Shown piece after piece: positions 11,440-22,607 of a DNA stretch of 64,000 nucleotides. Origin of the DNA: Ligula intestinalis. Its lineage: Eukaryota; Platyhelminthes; Cestoda; Diphyllobothriidea; Diphyllobothriidae. The DNA is taken from assembly GCA_036362985.1 (NCBI GenBank), contig JAYGXS010000007.1, positions 11,346,954 through 11,410,953 of the forward strand, written 5' to 3'. Within the stretch, counting starts at the first letter, position 1, and the number at the start of each line of letters is the position of its first letter. The notes below the pieces were generated by a model, which saw only the letters and a program-made list of their open reading frames with translations, made no database searches and was not told where the DNA came from. Position numbers and translations under genes: made by a program.

Positions 11440-11885
11440 AGTGTACACGACCGAAGGCGAGCTCGAACTCACCACATTCAATTCGACAGTTCGACTTTGT
11501 CCACCACGAGCTTCAGCAGACTGAAGTAACAAGCTGATTCGCGCGGAGGATCAACCCCCCTCTCTGGCTACCCTCACACCTGAACCTGGTGTTAAGACAA
11601 GGTCGAGAAGACCGGAAATGAGGGAGGGCGCCGGCGGCTGGCGCGACCAAAACTCAAAACTTGTAGCAACAGCACACCTCGCTAGGTAGGCTCCCGCGTG
11701 GGAGCGCCATAACGGCCACATTAAGAAGAAACCATTGAACCTGATTCTTAGTCCGTATCAGGCCATTCCACACAACAAGATACACTGGACTGACTGCGGC
11801 GTGCATGTTATCCCGTCAGTTGGCAACCCTCCAAGCCACGGCTTTTAGCGCACCATTATAGTTTTAAGCATTTCAGATTGTTTTT
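11440..11885 (+). repeat. Interspersed repeat R1, long copy
   Basis: Shares ordered blocks with 14370-14905 and the reverse strand of 40150-40585: GTTCGACTTTGTCCACCACG, AAGACCGGAAATGAGGGAGG, GGCTGGCGCG, CTCGCTAGGTAGGCTCCC, GGAGCGCCAT, GGCCACATTAAGA, GTCAGTTGGCAACCCTCCAA and CCACGGCTTTTAGCGCACC. No coding capacity. The class is unknown (SINE, MITE or LTR). Confidence 0.65.
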
Positions 11886-12671
11886 AGATAGAAACAGCAA
11901 CAAACCGCCGCCGAACTGATCGGTCTCCTGAGGCGGGACGGACGCAGTGCTAAAAAGAAAACTAAGTCGGGAATGAGCACTGTAGAGCAGGTTGCGCAGG
12001 ACAAGAGGGATAGAAGAAGAACGTGAGAAAGAGAAAAAAAGGCAATAAAAAAGAGAAAAAACAAGAAAGAGGACGAAAAAAGAACTCGAACACAGTTTAA
12101 CTTTCACTGGAGGCACATTCCATTCACAAAGCACAACACGCGACAGATCGATAATCGTGTTCGACAAGGTCTACCATGTGCTCAACAATGGGGTGGTGTA
12201 AGGCTAGTAACTTGCGTTGGATTATAGTGAGAATAGACTTTCGATGCATCTACCTCACTCTATGCTCCACTCTTCCCCCCTAGGCCCAGTGTCAAGACAG
12301 AGTCATGAAGACTGGAGATGGGAGGCTCAGACGGGCGATCGACCGCCGCATACGAAGACGCCTACTGCTGCCACCACCACCACCAGGTGGACTTGCACGG
12401 CATTTGCCTCCCCCTACCCCGCTCCGGCGGTGTGTGGGAACGCAGTACACGAAAGAGATGAAACACCGTCTACGTGTGCCACGCACAGGTGAACTGGACA
12501 ACTATAAGGCTGACGAAGTTGAGAATGCCGTAATCGTCACACTAAGAGACTGCCAGAGAAGCTCAAAGCAACAGCCGTTTTGGTTGTTCTCGCGCTCCCA
12601 TGCGATGCCCCTATCCATGACCAAAACCCCAAATAGGGAAACGTACATCGCCTGGGGCAATCGACAATATC
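11886..12671. other. Intergenic; partial R1-like sequence
   Basis: 12240-12400 resembles the R1 block around GTGTCAAGACAGAGTCATGA-AGACTGGAG-ATGGGAGG. A CCACCACCACC run lies near 12376. The overlapping open frames are not recognised. Confidence 0.35.
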
Positions 12672-13120
12672 TGTGGTGACTCCCTGCGCGCAGACGATGA
12701 TCGCGCAAGGGCTCACCCCTCCACGAGTGCACATTAAACTGGCCACCTACGTCCGTCTGTCTAGCCAATCACCTGCCAAGGCTAACTCGTAGAAAGGCGA
12801 TTCCCACTGTCACTTTACTTCAGACGCGGCTCTGTGGCCGGCAGTTGCTTGCTCGTCTGACAGTCAAATTTCTCTTACCTATTCTCGATTCCTTCTATAC
12901 AGAATCAACTACTCCTTCCCTTCTGGCCTCCCATGCCTTTTCTTCGCCTAAGGAACTGGGCCTGCCGACTGCAGTGGCTAGGGTTTATTTTACTTAACTC
13001 GCCGCGATATTGGTGACTTCCCGAAGTGATCTGAACTCGTACCTTCTGACTCGGCCTGCTTCCCCTGCGATAATGGTGACTTCCCGACGTATTGCTGCGA
13101 TATTAGTGACTTTTCGATGT
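12672..13120 (+). repeat. LTR-like repeat R2 followed by PBS-like sequence in triplicate
   Basis: Starts TGTGGTGACTCC, passes through CTTCTATACAGAATCAACTA and CTTCCCTTCTGGCCTCC, and ends TAGGGTTTATTTTACTTAAC. It is followed by GCGATATTGGTGACTTCCCG (13004-13023), GCGATAATGGTGACTTCCCG (13067-13086) and GCGATATTAGTGACTTTTCG (13097-13116). TGGTGAC just inside an LTR is a common primer-binding-site form in Gypsy elements. The three copies suggest local duplication of the LTR/internal junction. Confidence 0.55.
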
Positions 13121-13289
13121 GACTAAACCCCCAACTAGGAAACAGTAGATTGCTCGGTGCAATCGACAATGCCCACGTCGTATTGTTGATTTCGATGCTG
13201 GAAAGCGACGTAGTGGGCGGTGTCCAAGGCTTCGCCGACAATAGGCTTGGCTGGTTTATGTGTTTTGGTAATTCAAATTGTCGCAGCAG

Positions 13290-13610
13290 CTTAATTTAAT
13301 GAGTAAAACCCTCGTCATGGCGATCCTCAGACCCGGTTCCGTACGGGGAAAATAAAAAGGGCGATGGGAGGATACTGTATCCTGTACAGAGATAATGTAG
13401 CATAGAAAGGAGGAGGTTGACCGTCAGCGAGTGCAAAACCACTTGTGAGAGAGCCGCGTCCGAGCCTGGTAGTCCTTGAAGTAAGATCCTGTGTAAGTCT
13501 GCCACATGGAGATGATTGGCCAGACCGGGCTGGCATAGGCAGACCAGTGCATGCGCACTTTCAAGCAGCCACACGCGGCAAGCGATTGCACGGATTGGAA
13601 TCACTACAAG
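13290..13610 (-). repeat. LTR-like repeat R2, minus orientation
   Basis: Contains the R2 blocks reversed: GAGTAAAACCC, CGATCCTCAGACCCGGTTCC, CTGTATCCTGTACAGAGA and GATTGGCCAGACCGG. Degenerate, and the terminal bases were not resolved. Confidence 0.5.
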
Positions 13611-14369
13611 TGCTCCCTTCCCAGGCCGGAGTTTGGGTGATCCGAACGAAGGAAGTACCGAAAGTGACGTCTAGAAGAAATAACGAAGTAAATACCATGA
13701 ATTATAGGCCGAAATACTAACAACGTAATACGAAAATTGGAGAAGGACTTATACTGAATAGATTTCAGACAACCTGACTTATAGCACGCGAGCAAGCCGA
13801 CATTGTAAAGCAGGGGTGAGTACGCATCAAGAACATTTTAAAAAGTTGAGGCACAAAAGTGTGCTGCGATTGTTACAGGAAGTTAAGTCTAGCTAGTCAG
13901 CACAGAAGAATACTTAAATTTGATGAATGAGCTACGTTCCAACGATATAACGGGATGGGCGGCTGTGGCTGGCCTGAGTGGGTCAGGTGGCCATAAGAAG
14001 CAGGTGGTTGTGTTGTACGTCGATGGAAAATCGGTATGTCATCTCAGCATTGGTTGGGTTGAGTGAGGAGGGATGCAATTGGCATTAGAAGATCGAAAGA
14101 CGGCAAGTAGGTCTGACTGCTGGTCCTCATAGAGTGACTACTCTGCCGGGTTGCAAAGGAACCATGGCCTGGGCGACTGAAAGTCGACAGACAAGATTAT
14201 TTTTGTAATTCCGTCTACATCTCTCACCTTCATCCACGCTTTTGGCGGGATGCATCTGGCCCAGAGGACGACGCCTGGTGCAACATCCCACTGGTGCATG
14301 CTGGCAGGCACCTCCTTCCCCTTCTTATTTGAACGTGTAACCCTCGGCTATTACAGAACATTCCATATG
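13611..14369. other. Intergenic, nothing recognised
   Basis: No supported gene or clear repeat. Confidence 0.35.
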
Positions 14370-14905
14370 CATACGACAGTTCCCCCGTCGATTTCGATGA
14401 TGGGCACCACGCGCTCCAACAAGCCGCAGCAAATGCTGAAGCTAGCCGCAGCATACACAGAGGCAAGCTGGGCAAGCAAAACGAAAGCGACAGCAAGCAG
14501 GAGCAAAGCAGAGAACTAGCGCGAGAGAAAACAGGAGTTTAGGCAGACTCGCGCGGAATCTGCCCACTCGCTCGCCGCTCCCACCTCCGTATCCGATGTA
14601 AAGACAAAGTCAATAAGATCGGGGATGAGGGAGGGTGTAGATGGCTGGCGCGGTAATCACTCAACACGCGCACACTTGCATCAGCCATCTCGCTAGGTAT
14701 GCTCCCGACTGCGCAGGAGCGCCATTAAGGCCACATTAAGAGGGGACCATTGCAGCCTGACTCTCAGTCCTCCTTCTCTTCCCATACGAACACACAACAC
14801 ACACCTGCAAAAGGAGCAGCAACGTAGGGGCCCGAGTTTTCCTGTCAGTTGGCAAACTCTCCAAGCCACGGCTTTTACCGCACCGTGTTAGATTCAAGCG
14901 CATTC
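14370..14905 (+). repeat. Interspersed repeat R1, most complete copy
   Basis: Contains both halves of R1: the segment related to 3500-3710 (CCCGTCGATTTCGATGATGG through GCAAGCAGGAGCAAAGC) followed by the segment shared with 11560-11885 and 40150-40470 (GGGATGAGGGAGGG, GGCTGGCGCGG, CTCGCTAGGTATGCTCCC, CCACGGCTTTTACCGCACC). Open frames here are shadows of the repeat. Confidence 0.65.
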
Positions 14906-15217
14906 AGATTTATTATAGTGAGGGGAGAAACGCGCCGAGGTTCGACCTCACTCTCTCCCCCACGGTATAGTGAACGCCTAGCTGCTCGGACACCTGAGGT
15001 GGGGCCTGATATCCAGTGGGAGAGCGAACGCATTCACCAACAGGGAGTCAGAACCGAGAGGAAGTGCCAGCGCCTACCAGGCACAAGCGACCGTGGTTGG
15101 CCGAGAGCTGGCATTGCCTATGCATACAGACATTCTATTTCAGAAGGGTGAGAACAGCCCTGCACGAAGCCTGAGCCAACACCCTCCTGAGAGGGGTTAC
15201 CAATCAGTCATCGACTG
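14906..15217. other. Intergenic, nothing recognised
   Basis: A 100-codon open frame at 14849-15151 runs out of R1 and has no recognisable motif. Confidence 0.35.
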
Positions 15218-15560
15218 AAATGTGGTGACTCACCCCGCACGAAGGCTCACTGCTGCTAACAAGTGCACCTGTCCGACTGCAGCCTCTGGTACAACCAATT
15301 ACAGGTGATGCCAATGCGCAACCCCCGGCGGCTGTGAGGAATTGCGCATGCACCAGTCTGGTCAATCACCTTTCAATACCGACCCATATAAAGACTACTC
15401 TAGGCTTTTACGATTCCCGTGCTGACACTCCGGACCCGGCGCTCTAGCAGCGGGTCCGCACTCGCCCGACACTCAACTTACTCCTGCCTATTATTTGCTG
15501 ATCGTTTGCAGGCGACAAAGCGCACACGCTCGCTGCCGGTGACTGCTATACCTCGCTAGC
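15218..15560 (+). repeat. LTR-like repeat R2, diverged copy
   Basis: TGTGGTGACTCACCCCGCAC start, GCCAATGCG / GTCAATCACC CCAAT-type motifs, CCATATAAAGAC (TATA-like) and CACTCGCCCGACACTCAACT. The polyadenylation end is poorly kept. Confidence 0.45.
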
Positions 15561-15579
15561 AATCACACAGCGTATAGTA

Positions 15580-15830
15580 TATATACAAGAATGTTATTGA
15601 CAAAGACAAGAGAGATGGGAACGGCTATTTCTTATTTCAAGAACTCAAGTTCGGGCGTTCATGTCTCGGGTGGTTCACCACTTGGTGTTAACTATGGCTG
15701 GCTGATGAGGGCTAATAAGCCAGAACCGGCTGCTCCAGCTTCTTCTGCCTTTGCCGGTACCACCTTATATTAACATACAACAAGTCGCTATGCAACTGCC
15801 AGCGAGAGCTCTAAAGTGAGCTCCACACTA
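15580..15830 (+). repeat. tRNA-derived short repeat S1, copy without clear tRNA head
   Basis: Shares the S1 tail: GGCTGGCTGATGAGGGCTAA, TAAGCCAGAA, GCCTTTGCCGGTACCACC, AAGTCGCTATGCAACTGCC and CTAAAGTGAGCTC. The same order is seen at 21070-21220 and 21400-21520. Confidence 0.6.
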
Positions 15831-17440
15831 TCCCATCTATACTATATGAGACAGGAAGGCGTTGTCAGCTAACGGCATATTTAGCCCACCTCTACCAGGA
15901 TTGTCCTTCTGTTCTGTTATTGAGTTGTTTGCGCAATGCCTGATAGGCATCGGGAGATCAATATGCCCATTAGTAGAATCCTCGCAAGAGTACTATGCCT
16001 CCGGCAGCAAGCATGAGAACAGGTCGCCTGATCGACTCAGTATTCTCACGCTTTCCAAATCGAACTCGTACCCTGGCGAAGATGTGTGAGCGGCTACCCA
16101 GGAAAGCTTGTTATTCCGTCGTACTGCAAGTTTGTGTTCTTGTAGTCTTGTGGGAACTCCCTTGCCAGTTTCGCAAACCTAATTGGCATGATCACAAATA
16201 CAGTCAATCTGGTAGAAATCGATCGGCACATCGACCTTCTGGGTGCTTATCAGGCGTTGCGCGAACAAATCAATAACAGAGTTGACGGGCACTCGCAACA
16301 CGGGTGAGCTTACTATGCAGTGAGTTGTAGAATATTTTATTCATTGACAATGGGCTCGTGTAAGAGATCGAAAAGTCGGGCAAAGGAGCAGCTGGTCCCA
16401 GAGAAGCCCTTTCTGTCTTCTATTCAATTACCTTGGCCTCGCATGTTTTCGACCATTCACTATACACACTATATATAGACTCAAGCCCGGTAGGTTCTTT
16501 CGGAAACAGACCCTATTTTGCTAATGTTCGACGTCAGTTCCCGGGTCGTCGTATTCGTTGTCAGACGCCGAGTAAATTAAATGTGCCAATAGACGGTTGT
16601 CACAGTGAGCACACTTAACAAATCAGATACTTTCAAAAGAGCCCTTGACAAGCATACTTCTGTTTTTGATCTATTCTCCCTAGGCCTGTTGATTTACATT
16701 GTTACAATAATAAGTAGCGTATGCGGGCAAGGAGAAGATCAAAGAATGTTCTTGCCAAGGTGGGGAAAGAAACCGCAATTTGTCATCACAGTGTTCTGAT
16801 CGACGTCAGGAGACGCAGTGCACACCAGGAAAGGTAATTTTATGCGGGTGGCTGAATTGATGGCTTTGGGCCGTGGTAACTGTGGCGCCTGTATGGCGCT
16901 GGTCTGCACACACAGGACTGCTTAGCGTAACTTGATTTTATTCGCTCCTGCCGTTTCCAACAAACGCTGCCCACGTAGGAGCCTTTTTTAACTCGAGGGA
17001 ACCATGGAAATAACCCGGGAGGCCTTTCTGGCATCTACGTACTCGTTTGTGTCCAACAAATACGTGAGAATAGAGGTGTTTGCGTTCTTTATTTGACCTT
17101 TGCTGAAGGTTTTCTCATCTTCTTCTTCACAAACGCCGCCCCGAACGACCAATATATTCTGCCCAACAGAAGGAGCAGGTAAATTAATAATTGTACGCAG
17201 TCTATTTTTGCCCCCTCCGTATATGGTAGGACAGTACATGGAAGTCAGCTGCTGGAAAGGGGCTTGATACAGTTGGACTTGGATGTCTTCCTAAAACTTT
17301 TACCAGGCGTGTTTCCTTGAAATGAGATCTTGAAATTAAAAAAATAATAGAAGGACAGCGGAAGGTATGATGAAGAAATTATGATTGACTAAAACGAGAG
17401 ATCACAGTTGAATAGTAGAAAGCGGGACTGGGTGTTGCGT
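15831..17440. other. Intergenic, nothing firmly recognised
   Basis: Short open frames only (up to 93 codons). A frame at 16605-16799 has a hydrophobic stretch (SLGLLIYIVTIISSVCG) but no splice support or family resemblance. Confidence 0.35.
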
Positions 17441-17446
17441 ATAATG

Positions 17447-17690
17447 TAGCTGCCGCTCCAGTGTCCCCTTCACCGGCGTCCCGAGAGCCACGTCAGCCAG
17501 CCTTCTTGGCGTACAGGTGACCTCGCTATCAGACACCTCAGACTCCGACCTTGACGCAACCAATCACGCGCCTCGCGCGAACAGACCCAAGCGCGTAAAT
17601 AACACACCGCCGTTCGCACGCTCCCGCACGGAAGCACTGTTCAGACACACAGCCATCTCATGGCAACCTGCCTTGTGTATTGAATAAGTC
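17447..17690 (+). repeat. Possible R2 LTR fragment
   Basis: TGTAGCTGCCGCTCCAGTG at the start and ACGCAACCAATCACGCGCC (CCAAT-type) resemble the first half of R2. The polyadenylation half is absent. Confidence 0.35.
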
Positions 17691-17814
17691 GCTCCTAATA
17701 GTCGATTGACTTCTTCCGCTAGACGGAGCAAACTTCCTGTTTATGGTTACAGAAGATCGCTCATCTTTGACCGCAATAATATAACCTTAATGTGGTTCAT
17801 TGTGGCCAGACCAG

Positions 17815-17935
17815 GAAAGTAGAATAAGAAGACTTCCTCTCGAGTGAACTGGCGACTATAGGCGAATCAAACTTTTGACTCAGTCCTCAGATCTTCATCT
17901 TCTCAACGGCTTTCTCTTACTCGCATTTTCTTTTT
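17815..17935 (+). mobile_element. Penelope-like element tail fragment
   Basis: TAGGCGAATCAAACTTTTGA followed by CAGTCCTCAGATCTTCATC and TTCTCAACGGCTTTCTC parallels 9709-9770 (GACGAATCAAAG ... CTTCTCAATAGCTTTCTG). Only the part downstream of the ribozyme cleavage position remains. Confidence 0.5.
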
Positions 17936-18046
17936 TTACCAAGAATTATTCGGTGGGAGGTAAAGAAAATGTTTGAAGTGACATCGGGCTTTATACCATG
18001 ATTAATATAGATTTCCTGGAGGACTGTTTCAGAGGTGGAGGGAGGG

Positions 18047-18430
18047 GTGTGTAGCGACTCCTGCTCCGGCGACACGCCAGGCATGAGGCCACGTGAGCGT
18101 GAGCCTCGCTTTGCTTCTGGGACAGCCAATCAAAGGCGCCGCGAACGCTTGCCTCACGCGGCGGCGGTGGCCACTAACACGCGCGCACTCGTAGACTGAC
18201 CCTGCTCGTGTGACCAATCACTTTCAAGGCCGATTCACGAGGGACCTCACTGCGATGACTACTAAGGCTCTCACGACTTCAGACCGGGCGCCCTAGCGAT
18301 CGTTCTGCACTCGTCTGACAGTCAACTTCCTCCAAACAGATAATCTATTCATACTATGAGGAACCGGACCTGAAGGTTGCAGCCGCTAAGATTTTCCCTA
18401 TTAACTTCACCTCCTGCGATGGGAGAAAAT
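18047..18430 (+). repeat. LTR-like repeat R2
   Basis: TGTAGCGACTCCTGCTCCGG start, GACAGCCAATCAAAGGCGCC (CCAAT box), GTGACCAATCACTTTCAAGG, CACTCGTCTGACAGTCAACT, then TTAACTTCACCTCCTGCGAT. The AATAAA region is shortened. Confidence 0.55.
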
Positions 18431-18599
18431 ATAAGCCATCTAACCAGTACTTCTTCCGTCAAAACCAAATATTAGTTTGAGAACTTTGATTGGCTCACAG
18501 GAAGAGTGAGTGAATTCATGCTGACTTTCCGGCTAGCCACTTGAAGTTCTCAGATATTCATCCCAGAAGTCTCAGCTTTGCGAAGCTAATGGTTATGTT

Positions 18600-18848
18600 C
18601 TTTTTTACTCATTTAACCCACAGAAAATCATTGGGGCGCCAGGCGGAAGGGACAGGGTATTCTGTACAGAATAATAGGTTAGAGGATGTTGGCTGCTGTA
18701 AAAGGCGTGTGTCTGGTCGCGAGGGCCGGTGTCCGTAGTGTGTGTCAGCCTCAGGAAGGTGATTGGCATGACCGGACTGCAATAGAAAGGCACTAGCCCG
18801 TGCTAGCAGCTGCGAGAGGTGAACGCGGAGCGGGGTTACCACACTCAC
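18600..18848 (-). repeat. LTR-like repeat R2, minus orientation
   Basis: Reversed R2 blocks: GGGTATTCTGTACAGAATAA, GGTGATTGGCATGACCGG, and a terminal GGTTACCACAC at 18834-18844 that reads TGTGGTAACC on the minus strand, the R2 start. Confidence 0.55.
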
Positions 18849-18914
18849 CTTTGCGAATCTAACGGCCAGCTTCTGTTCTATTTATTTCATTTTTCAACTC
18901 ACCATGGGTTCCAT

Positions 18915-19335
18915 GCAGGTGCGGTGACTCACTGCACATATAAAAGCATGTTCCTGCACTGAAGACGACCTTTTGAACAGCCAATCACAGATGCCGCAAA
19001 GCTGGTCTCGTCCGGTGGCGAATAAGGTGCATGCACGCCTAGGTCGATGCAGTCTGTCCGGCCAATAATCTTCAAGGCCAACCAGACAATGACCGTTTTC
19101 GCTGCCATTGGCATGCCTGCTGCTGAGCCCCACTTAGGATTCGGCTAGCCTCCTAGCTGGTCGTGCGCTCCAAAGTCAAACTTCTTCCTGCTTCCTCTCT
19201 ATTCCTCTGTATACAGAATAAACTATTCCTATTACTCTGACCTCCACCGACTTGTTCTCTCCTAAGTATCCATGGGCTGAAGATCACAGTTGCTAGGGTT
19301 TAACTCACTTAACCCCCTCCGATACAGGCAATTTG
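18915..19335 (+). repeat. LTR-like repeat R2, well-preserved copy
   Basis: GGTGACTCACTGCACATATA with AAAAGC (TATA-like), GAACAGCCAATCACAGATGC (CCAAT box), CCGGCCAATAATCTTCAAGG, CTCTGTATACAGAATAAACT with the AATAAA signal, CTGACCTCCACCGACTTG, CCATGGGCTGAAGATCACAG and CTCACTTAACCCCCTCCGAT. The promoter-like elements precede the poly(A) signal, as in an LTR. Confidence 0.6.
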
Positions 19336-19403
19336 ACAATAAGAAGTATGCTAATTGTAGTACACGTTAAGCTTAGTGGCAGTCCGTCGTAAAGAGCTAA
19401 CTA

Positions 19404-19938
19404 CAGTAGTCGCCGGTTATTAAGCCCACCTCGGGCCCAGACCAAATTGGGCTTAATAAGCGGCTGGGCCTATAGGAATTAAGGCTAAAACGATTAACTC
19501 TAAAACCTACAATCTTCGAGGCCCAGTTTCCTTAGGAGACAGGAGAAGTCTTGAGAAGGCGAGAGTAGAAGGAAGAGTTTATTGTGTACACAGGACGGAG
19601 AATAGATGGAAAGAGTGGTGACTTGCGGATGCCCGCAGTCCGGCTGCTAGGGCGTCAATTCCGGAGTGACTAGACGTTCAGGAACCGCCGGCGAATGCTT
19701 TGTCCCGGGGGCCAATGGGGCTGCTGATGTCTAGACTAGCGCGTGCGCACGACCTTGAGGTTGGCTAACGCTGGCTAGCCTGTGCGCGTCGGTCAAGGAC
19801 AGTTAGCGCCTAGCCTAGCAGTGGGCGCTCAGGCAGGCTAAAGGCGCCATGGGTCAGCGATTGGTTGTGGGCTGCAAATGGCTGCAGCAAGGCCACTACA
19901 GGCCTATTAACCATGGGCTTAATACACAGGGACTACTG
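19404..19938. mobile_element. Tigger/pogo-like TIR element with nested LTR
   Basis: CAGTAGTCGCCGGTTATTAA at 19404 is the inverted counterpart of TTAATACACAGGGACTACTG ending at 19938, and both ends are flanked by TA (19402-19403 and 19939-19940). TA target duplication and a CAGTAGTCCC-type terminus are typical of pogo/Tigger transposons of the Tc1/mariner group. There is no transposase. Most of the interior is an R2 LTR on the minus strand, so this is an old non-autonomous copy that received a later insertion. Confidence 0.65.
19476..19908 (-). repeat. LTR-like repeat R2 nested in the TIR element
   Basis: The minus strand begins TGTAGTGGCCTTGCTGCAGC, holds ACAACCAATCGCTGACCC, and includes GTACACAATAAACTC (AATAAA) and GATTGTAGGTTTTAGAGTTA near its end. 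A GGCCTAT(T/A) sequence occurs on both sides (about 19469 and 19909) and may be its target-site duplication. Confidence 0.6.
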
Positions 19939-20023
19939 TACATTGCATTCGCTAAAGAAATTTTCCCTCGTTTTCAAAACTACTCATAAAGGTGTAATAC
20001 ATTTTTCCGTTTACCAGTGATAC

Positions 20024-20450
20024 TGTAGCGACTAGCTCGCGTCGAAGTGAACTCCGCTAGAATCTTACAACTGCGGTTCTCGACGCCTGAGAACAGCTAA
20101 TCACAGCTGCCGCAAACTTGCTTTCTGGGACGGCGACGAATAGCAACCTTGCACGCGTTCCCGACTCAATCTGTCTTTCTGGCCAAAAACCTTCAAGGCT
20201 GGCCCAGCCAATGAACGCTCCCCGTTTGTCTACTGGCCAGAATGTTGTCAAACTGGCACTTGGATATGGCTGGCTCTCCTGGCTTGCCGTGTGTTCTCAA
20301 GTGAGACTTCTTTCATCCATTCTCCGTTCCTCTGTGTACACAGTATACTGCTCCTACTACTCTGGCCTCTACCGACTTCTCGACTAAGTATCCATGGTCT
20401 GAAGATCGCAGTTTCTAGGGTTTAGCCCACTTAACCCCCTGCGATAATAG
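20024..20450 (+). repeat. LTR-like repeat R2
   Basis: TGTAGCGACTAGCTCGCGTC start, GAACAGCTAATCACAGCTGC, GGCCAAAAACCTTCAAGGC, CTCTGTGTACACAGTATACT, CTGGCCTCTACCGACTTC, CCATGGTCTGAAGATCGCAG, CCCACTTAACCCCCTGCGAT. About 425 bp. Confidence 0.6.
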
Positions 20451-20980
20451 CCATATTGAGTAGGATCTTTTCTTGAGCATTCAATATGCCCCCAAGATAA
20501 ATTCAATCTTTCGCCTTATACCAGCAGGAAGAGGCATCCACAAGCACTTCCAAGGTACAGGAATAGGCATAGTTTGTTCAAAGACTTGGAAACTTAAGAG
20601 ATTAGGCAAAATATAGACTGGGTCTTTCATGCGTAACATTGCAAAATTTTAGATTCTAGGAAAAAGTGAACTGAAATCGTACCTCTTGGTCAGAGGTGCA
20701 GCAATATATTTCACTGCAGTAGCAGTGGAGGTAAATTAGGCTAGCTGGAATACCACTCCAATGCAAGCTACTGAGCTTACTGATTGACTTGGGTTTATTG
20801 TTTCTGTCTAATATACAACCCCACTGACCTTGGTTGCGTGAGCTTGGGGAGAATTTGGTAGAGCGTGACCTCTGTACAACCAGCGGAGGATATAGCCAGC
20901 TAGACTTTCGCGCACCCATGTGTCTATCTGCGGCGCAGCAAGGTTGCAATTTCAGACTGACTTGCCAGACAAAGGCTTTG
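20451..20980. other. Intergenic, nothing recognised
   Basis: No supported gene. The minus-strand open frame at 20656-21147 is mostly a translation of the S1 repeat to its right. Confidence 0.4.
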
Positions 20981-20984
20981 ATCG

Positions 20985-21225
20985 AGTGGAACTGGCAAAA
21001 AATAGAAGAGAGGCCAGTTTCTGGCTTATTAGCCATCTTCAGCCAGTCATACTGGATCCCAGATATGGGTGGGGCTGACTGATGACGGCTAATAAGCCAG
21101 AAACGACCTCTCTGGCTTCCCTTGTATTTTTTTGTCGGTTCCATCACCAGCTCCTCCTATCCTAAAAGTCGCTATGCGACTGACTGCGAGGGTTCTAAAG
21201 TGAGTTCAAGGGTAAAACAGAACAT
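20985..21225. repeat. Inverted pair of S1 short-repeat tails
   Basis: 21010-21049 (GAGGCCAGTTTCTGGCTTAT then TAGCCATCTTCAGCCAGTCA) is the approximate reverse complement of 21076-21110, separated by 26 bases. The right arm continues into the normal S1 tail (TTTGTCGGTTCC, AAAAGTCGCTATGCGACTG). Two copies of the same tail are thus fused head to head. Confidence 0.65.
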
Positions 21226-21299
21226 AAAATTATCTTTTACCAGATCGGTGAGCCCCCCCTGTCAGTCATCATATTTCTGATCGCAACCGAAAAAAGCAG

Positions 21300-21525
21300 C
21301 GAGTCCGTGGTGCAATGGTAGGGTCTTGTACTCCACGACCAAAGTCCCTGGTTTGAATTCGGAGTGATCCCCACCTGGGATTGGGTATGACAGGCGGATT
21401 ACGGCGAATAAGCCAGAAATGGCTATTCTAGTCTCCCTTTCTTTGTTGGTTACACCCCATCGTATAGTTCAAGTCGTTACACAACTGCGTATGGGGGGTT
21501 ATAGATTGAGCTCTGAGGCAAATAG
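21300..21525 (+). repeat. tRNA-derived SINE S1, copy with head and tail
   Basis: The head GAGTCCGTGGTGCAATGGTA (21300-21319) carries an A-box-like segment. CTGGTTTGAATTCGGAG (about 21350) carries the B-box-like segment, about 35 bases further. The tail then follows: GGCGGATTACGGCGAATAAG, CCAGAAATGGCTATTCTAGT, CTCCCTTTCTTTG and AAGTCGTTACACAACTG. Internal Pol III boxes plus an unrelated conserved tail define a tRNA-derived SINE. Confidence 0.65.
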
Positions 21526-22189
21526 GGACGAGCATCGTTATTTCCAGCTGGACATCCTTGAAATTCTCCACGTCCATTTCCAGTGACTACCTACTAGACC
21601 GACTCCAATTGTTTCCCTTTTACGAAAGCTTGTTCCCAAGTCCTCTGAACTGCATCTCGACCCCTTTCCTCATCGAATTCTGCTCCTGTTGACCTCTTTG
21701 TTTCCAGTCAAATGCACACTGGTGTTAAAATGAAGCCCCCGGCCAACTGGTCCTAGAATATTGTCCCGCACCACCCGTTCGGCTTTCTTGCCTTTTAATC
21801 ACCTTTTCCCGCAAGGCTTACGACCCCACATTGCATCAAGAGACAACTGTTTCAAGCGCTACTCGATATTGCCTCCCCCCTCTTTGGTCTGATTACAGCT
21901 GTCACCACCACTGACCCCAAACGCTCGCAATTCCCCCTTGCCGGCACAGTATTGCCTCTATTCACGTCCGCCCCCCCTTCACGCTGGTGATTTCAGACCA
22001 ATCCTGAGGCCATAGGAATGGCCTCCTTAATTCATAAAGGCAGAGCCACGCCCCCCTCCCACCAACACACACAAACTTTCCCAAGACTAGTTTCGTCCTG
22101 CGTGGCCTTATTGTTGAACTTGTTTTGTTCCCTTGTATAGAGCCAGGCGGTTTGGCCAACTCCCTTCGCTCTTGACTTGGTGTAGCTAT
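21526..22189. other. Intergenic, C-rich
   Basis: CCCCCCTC runs near 21875 and 21970, no recognised gene. The sequence is unusually pyrimidine-rich from 21.55 to 22.0 kb. Confidence 0.35.
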
Positions 22190-22607
22190 AGGTTAAGACG
22201 GTTAACACTAGCATCTACGATCTTCCTGACGGTGGGAAAGCCAGAGTAGAAGGAAGAATGTGTTGTGTACACAACAGTTAGGAGAAAGTTTTCAATAGGT
22301 CTTGCAGGGTGTCCAACTGTGAGGCCCATGGTAGAAGACGGCGTCGTCGCGACCGCGCCACGCCGCGCGAAGGCGGAATCCCGAGTCCTCTCTTGCTGCA
22401 GAAATTGACAGAGGACCGAAAAGCTTTTCAGGAAGCTGATTGGTCCAGAGCGCTTCGGGACGTTGGTTGGACTGCGCGAGCTGGGCGCGCGCGAGAAAAG
22501 ATGCATTCGTAAGTCGCTCAGACATTGAGCGATAGACGGACCGGGGGCCAGCCTTCAGCGTAACCGCAGCGTTAGCATGATGAGTCATCAGTGGCGCTAA
22601 GGTCCAC
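22190..22607 (-). repeat. LTR-like repeat R2, minus orientation
   Basis: On the minus strand it starts TGTAGTGGACCTTAGCGCC (ending at about 22606), includes GCGCAGTCCAACCAACGTCC / GACCAATCAGC and GTGTACACAACACATTC, and ends GATGCTAGTGTTAACC. The R2 order is kept over about 415 bp. Open frames within it are shadows. Confidence 0.6.
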
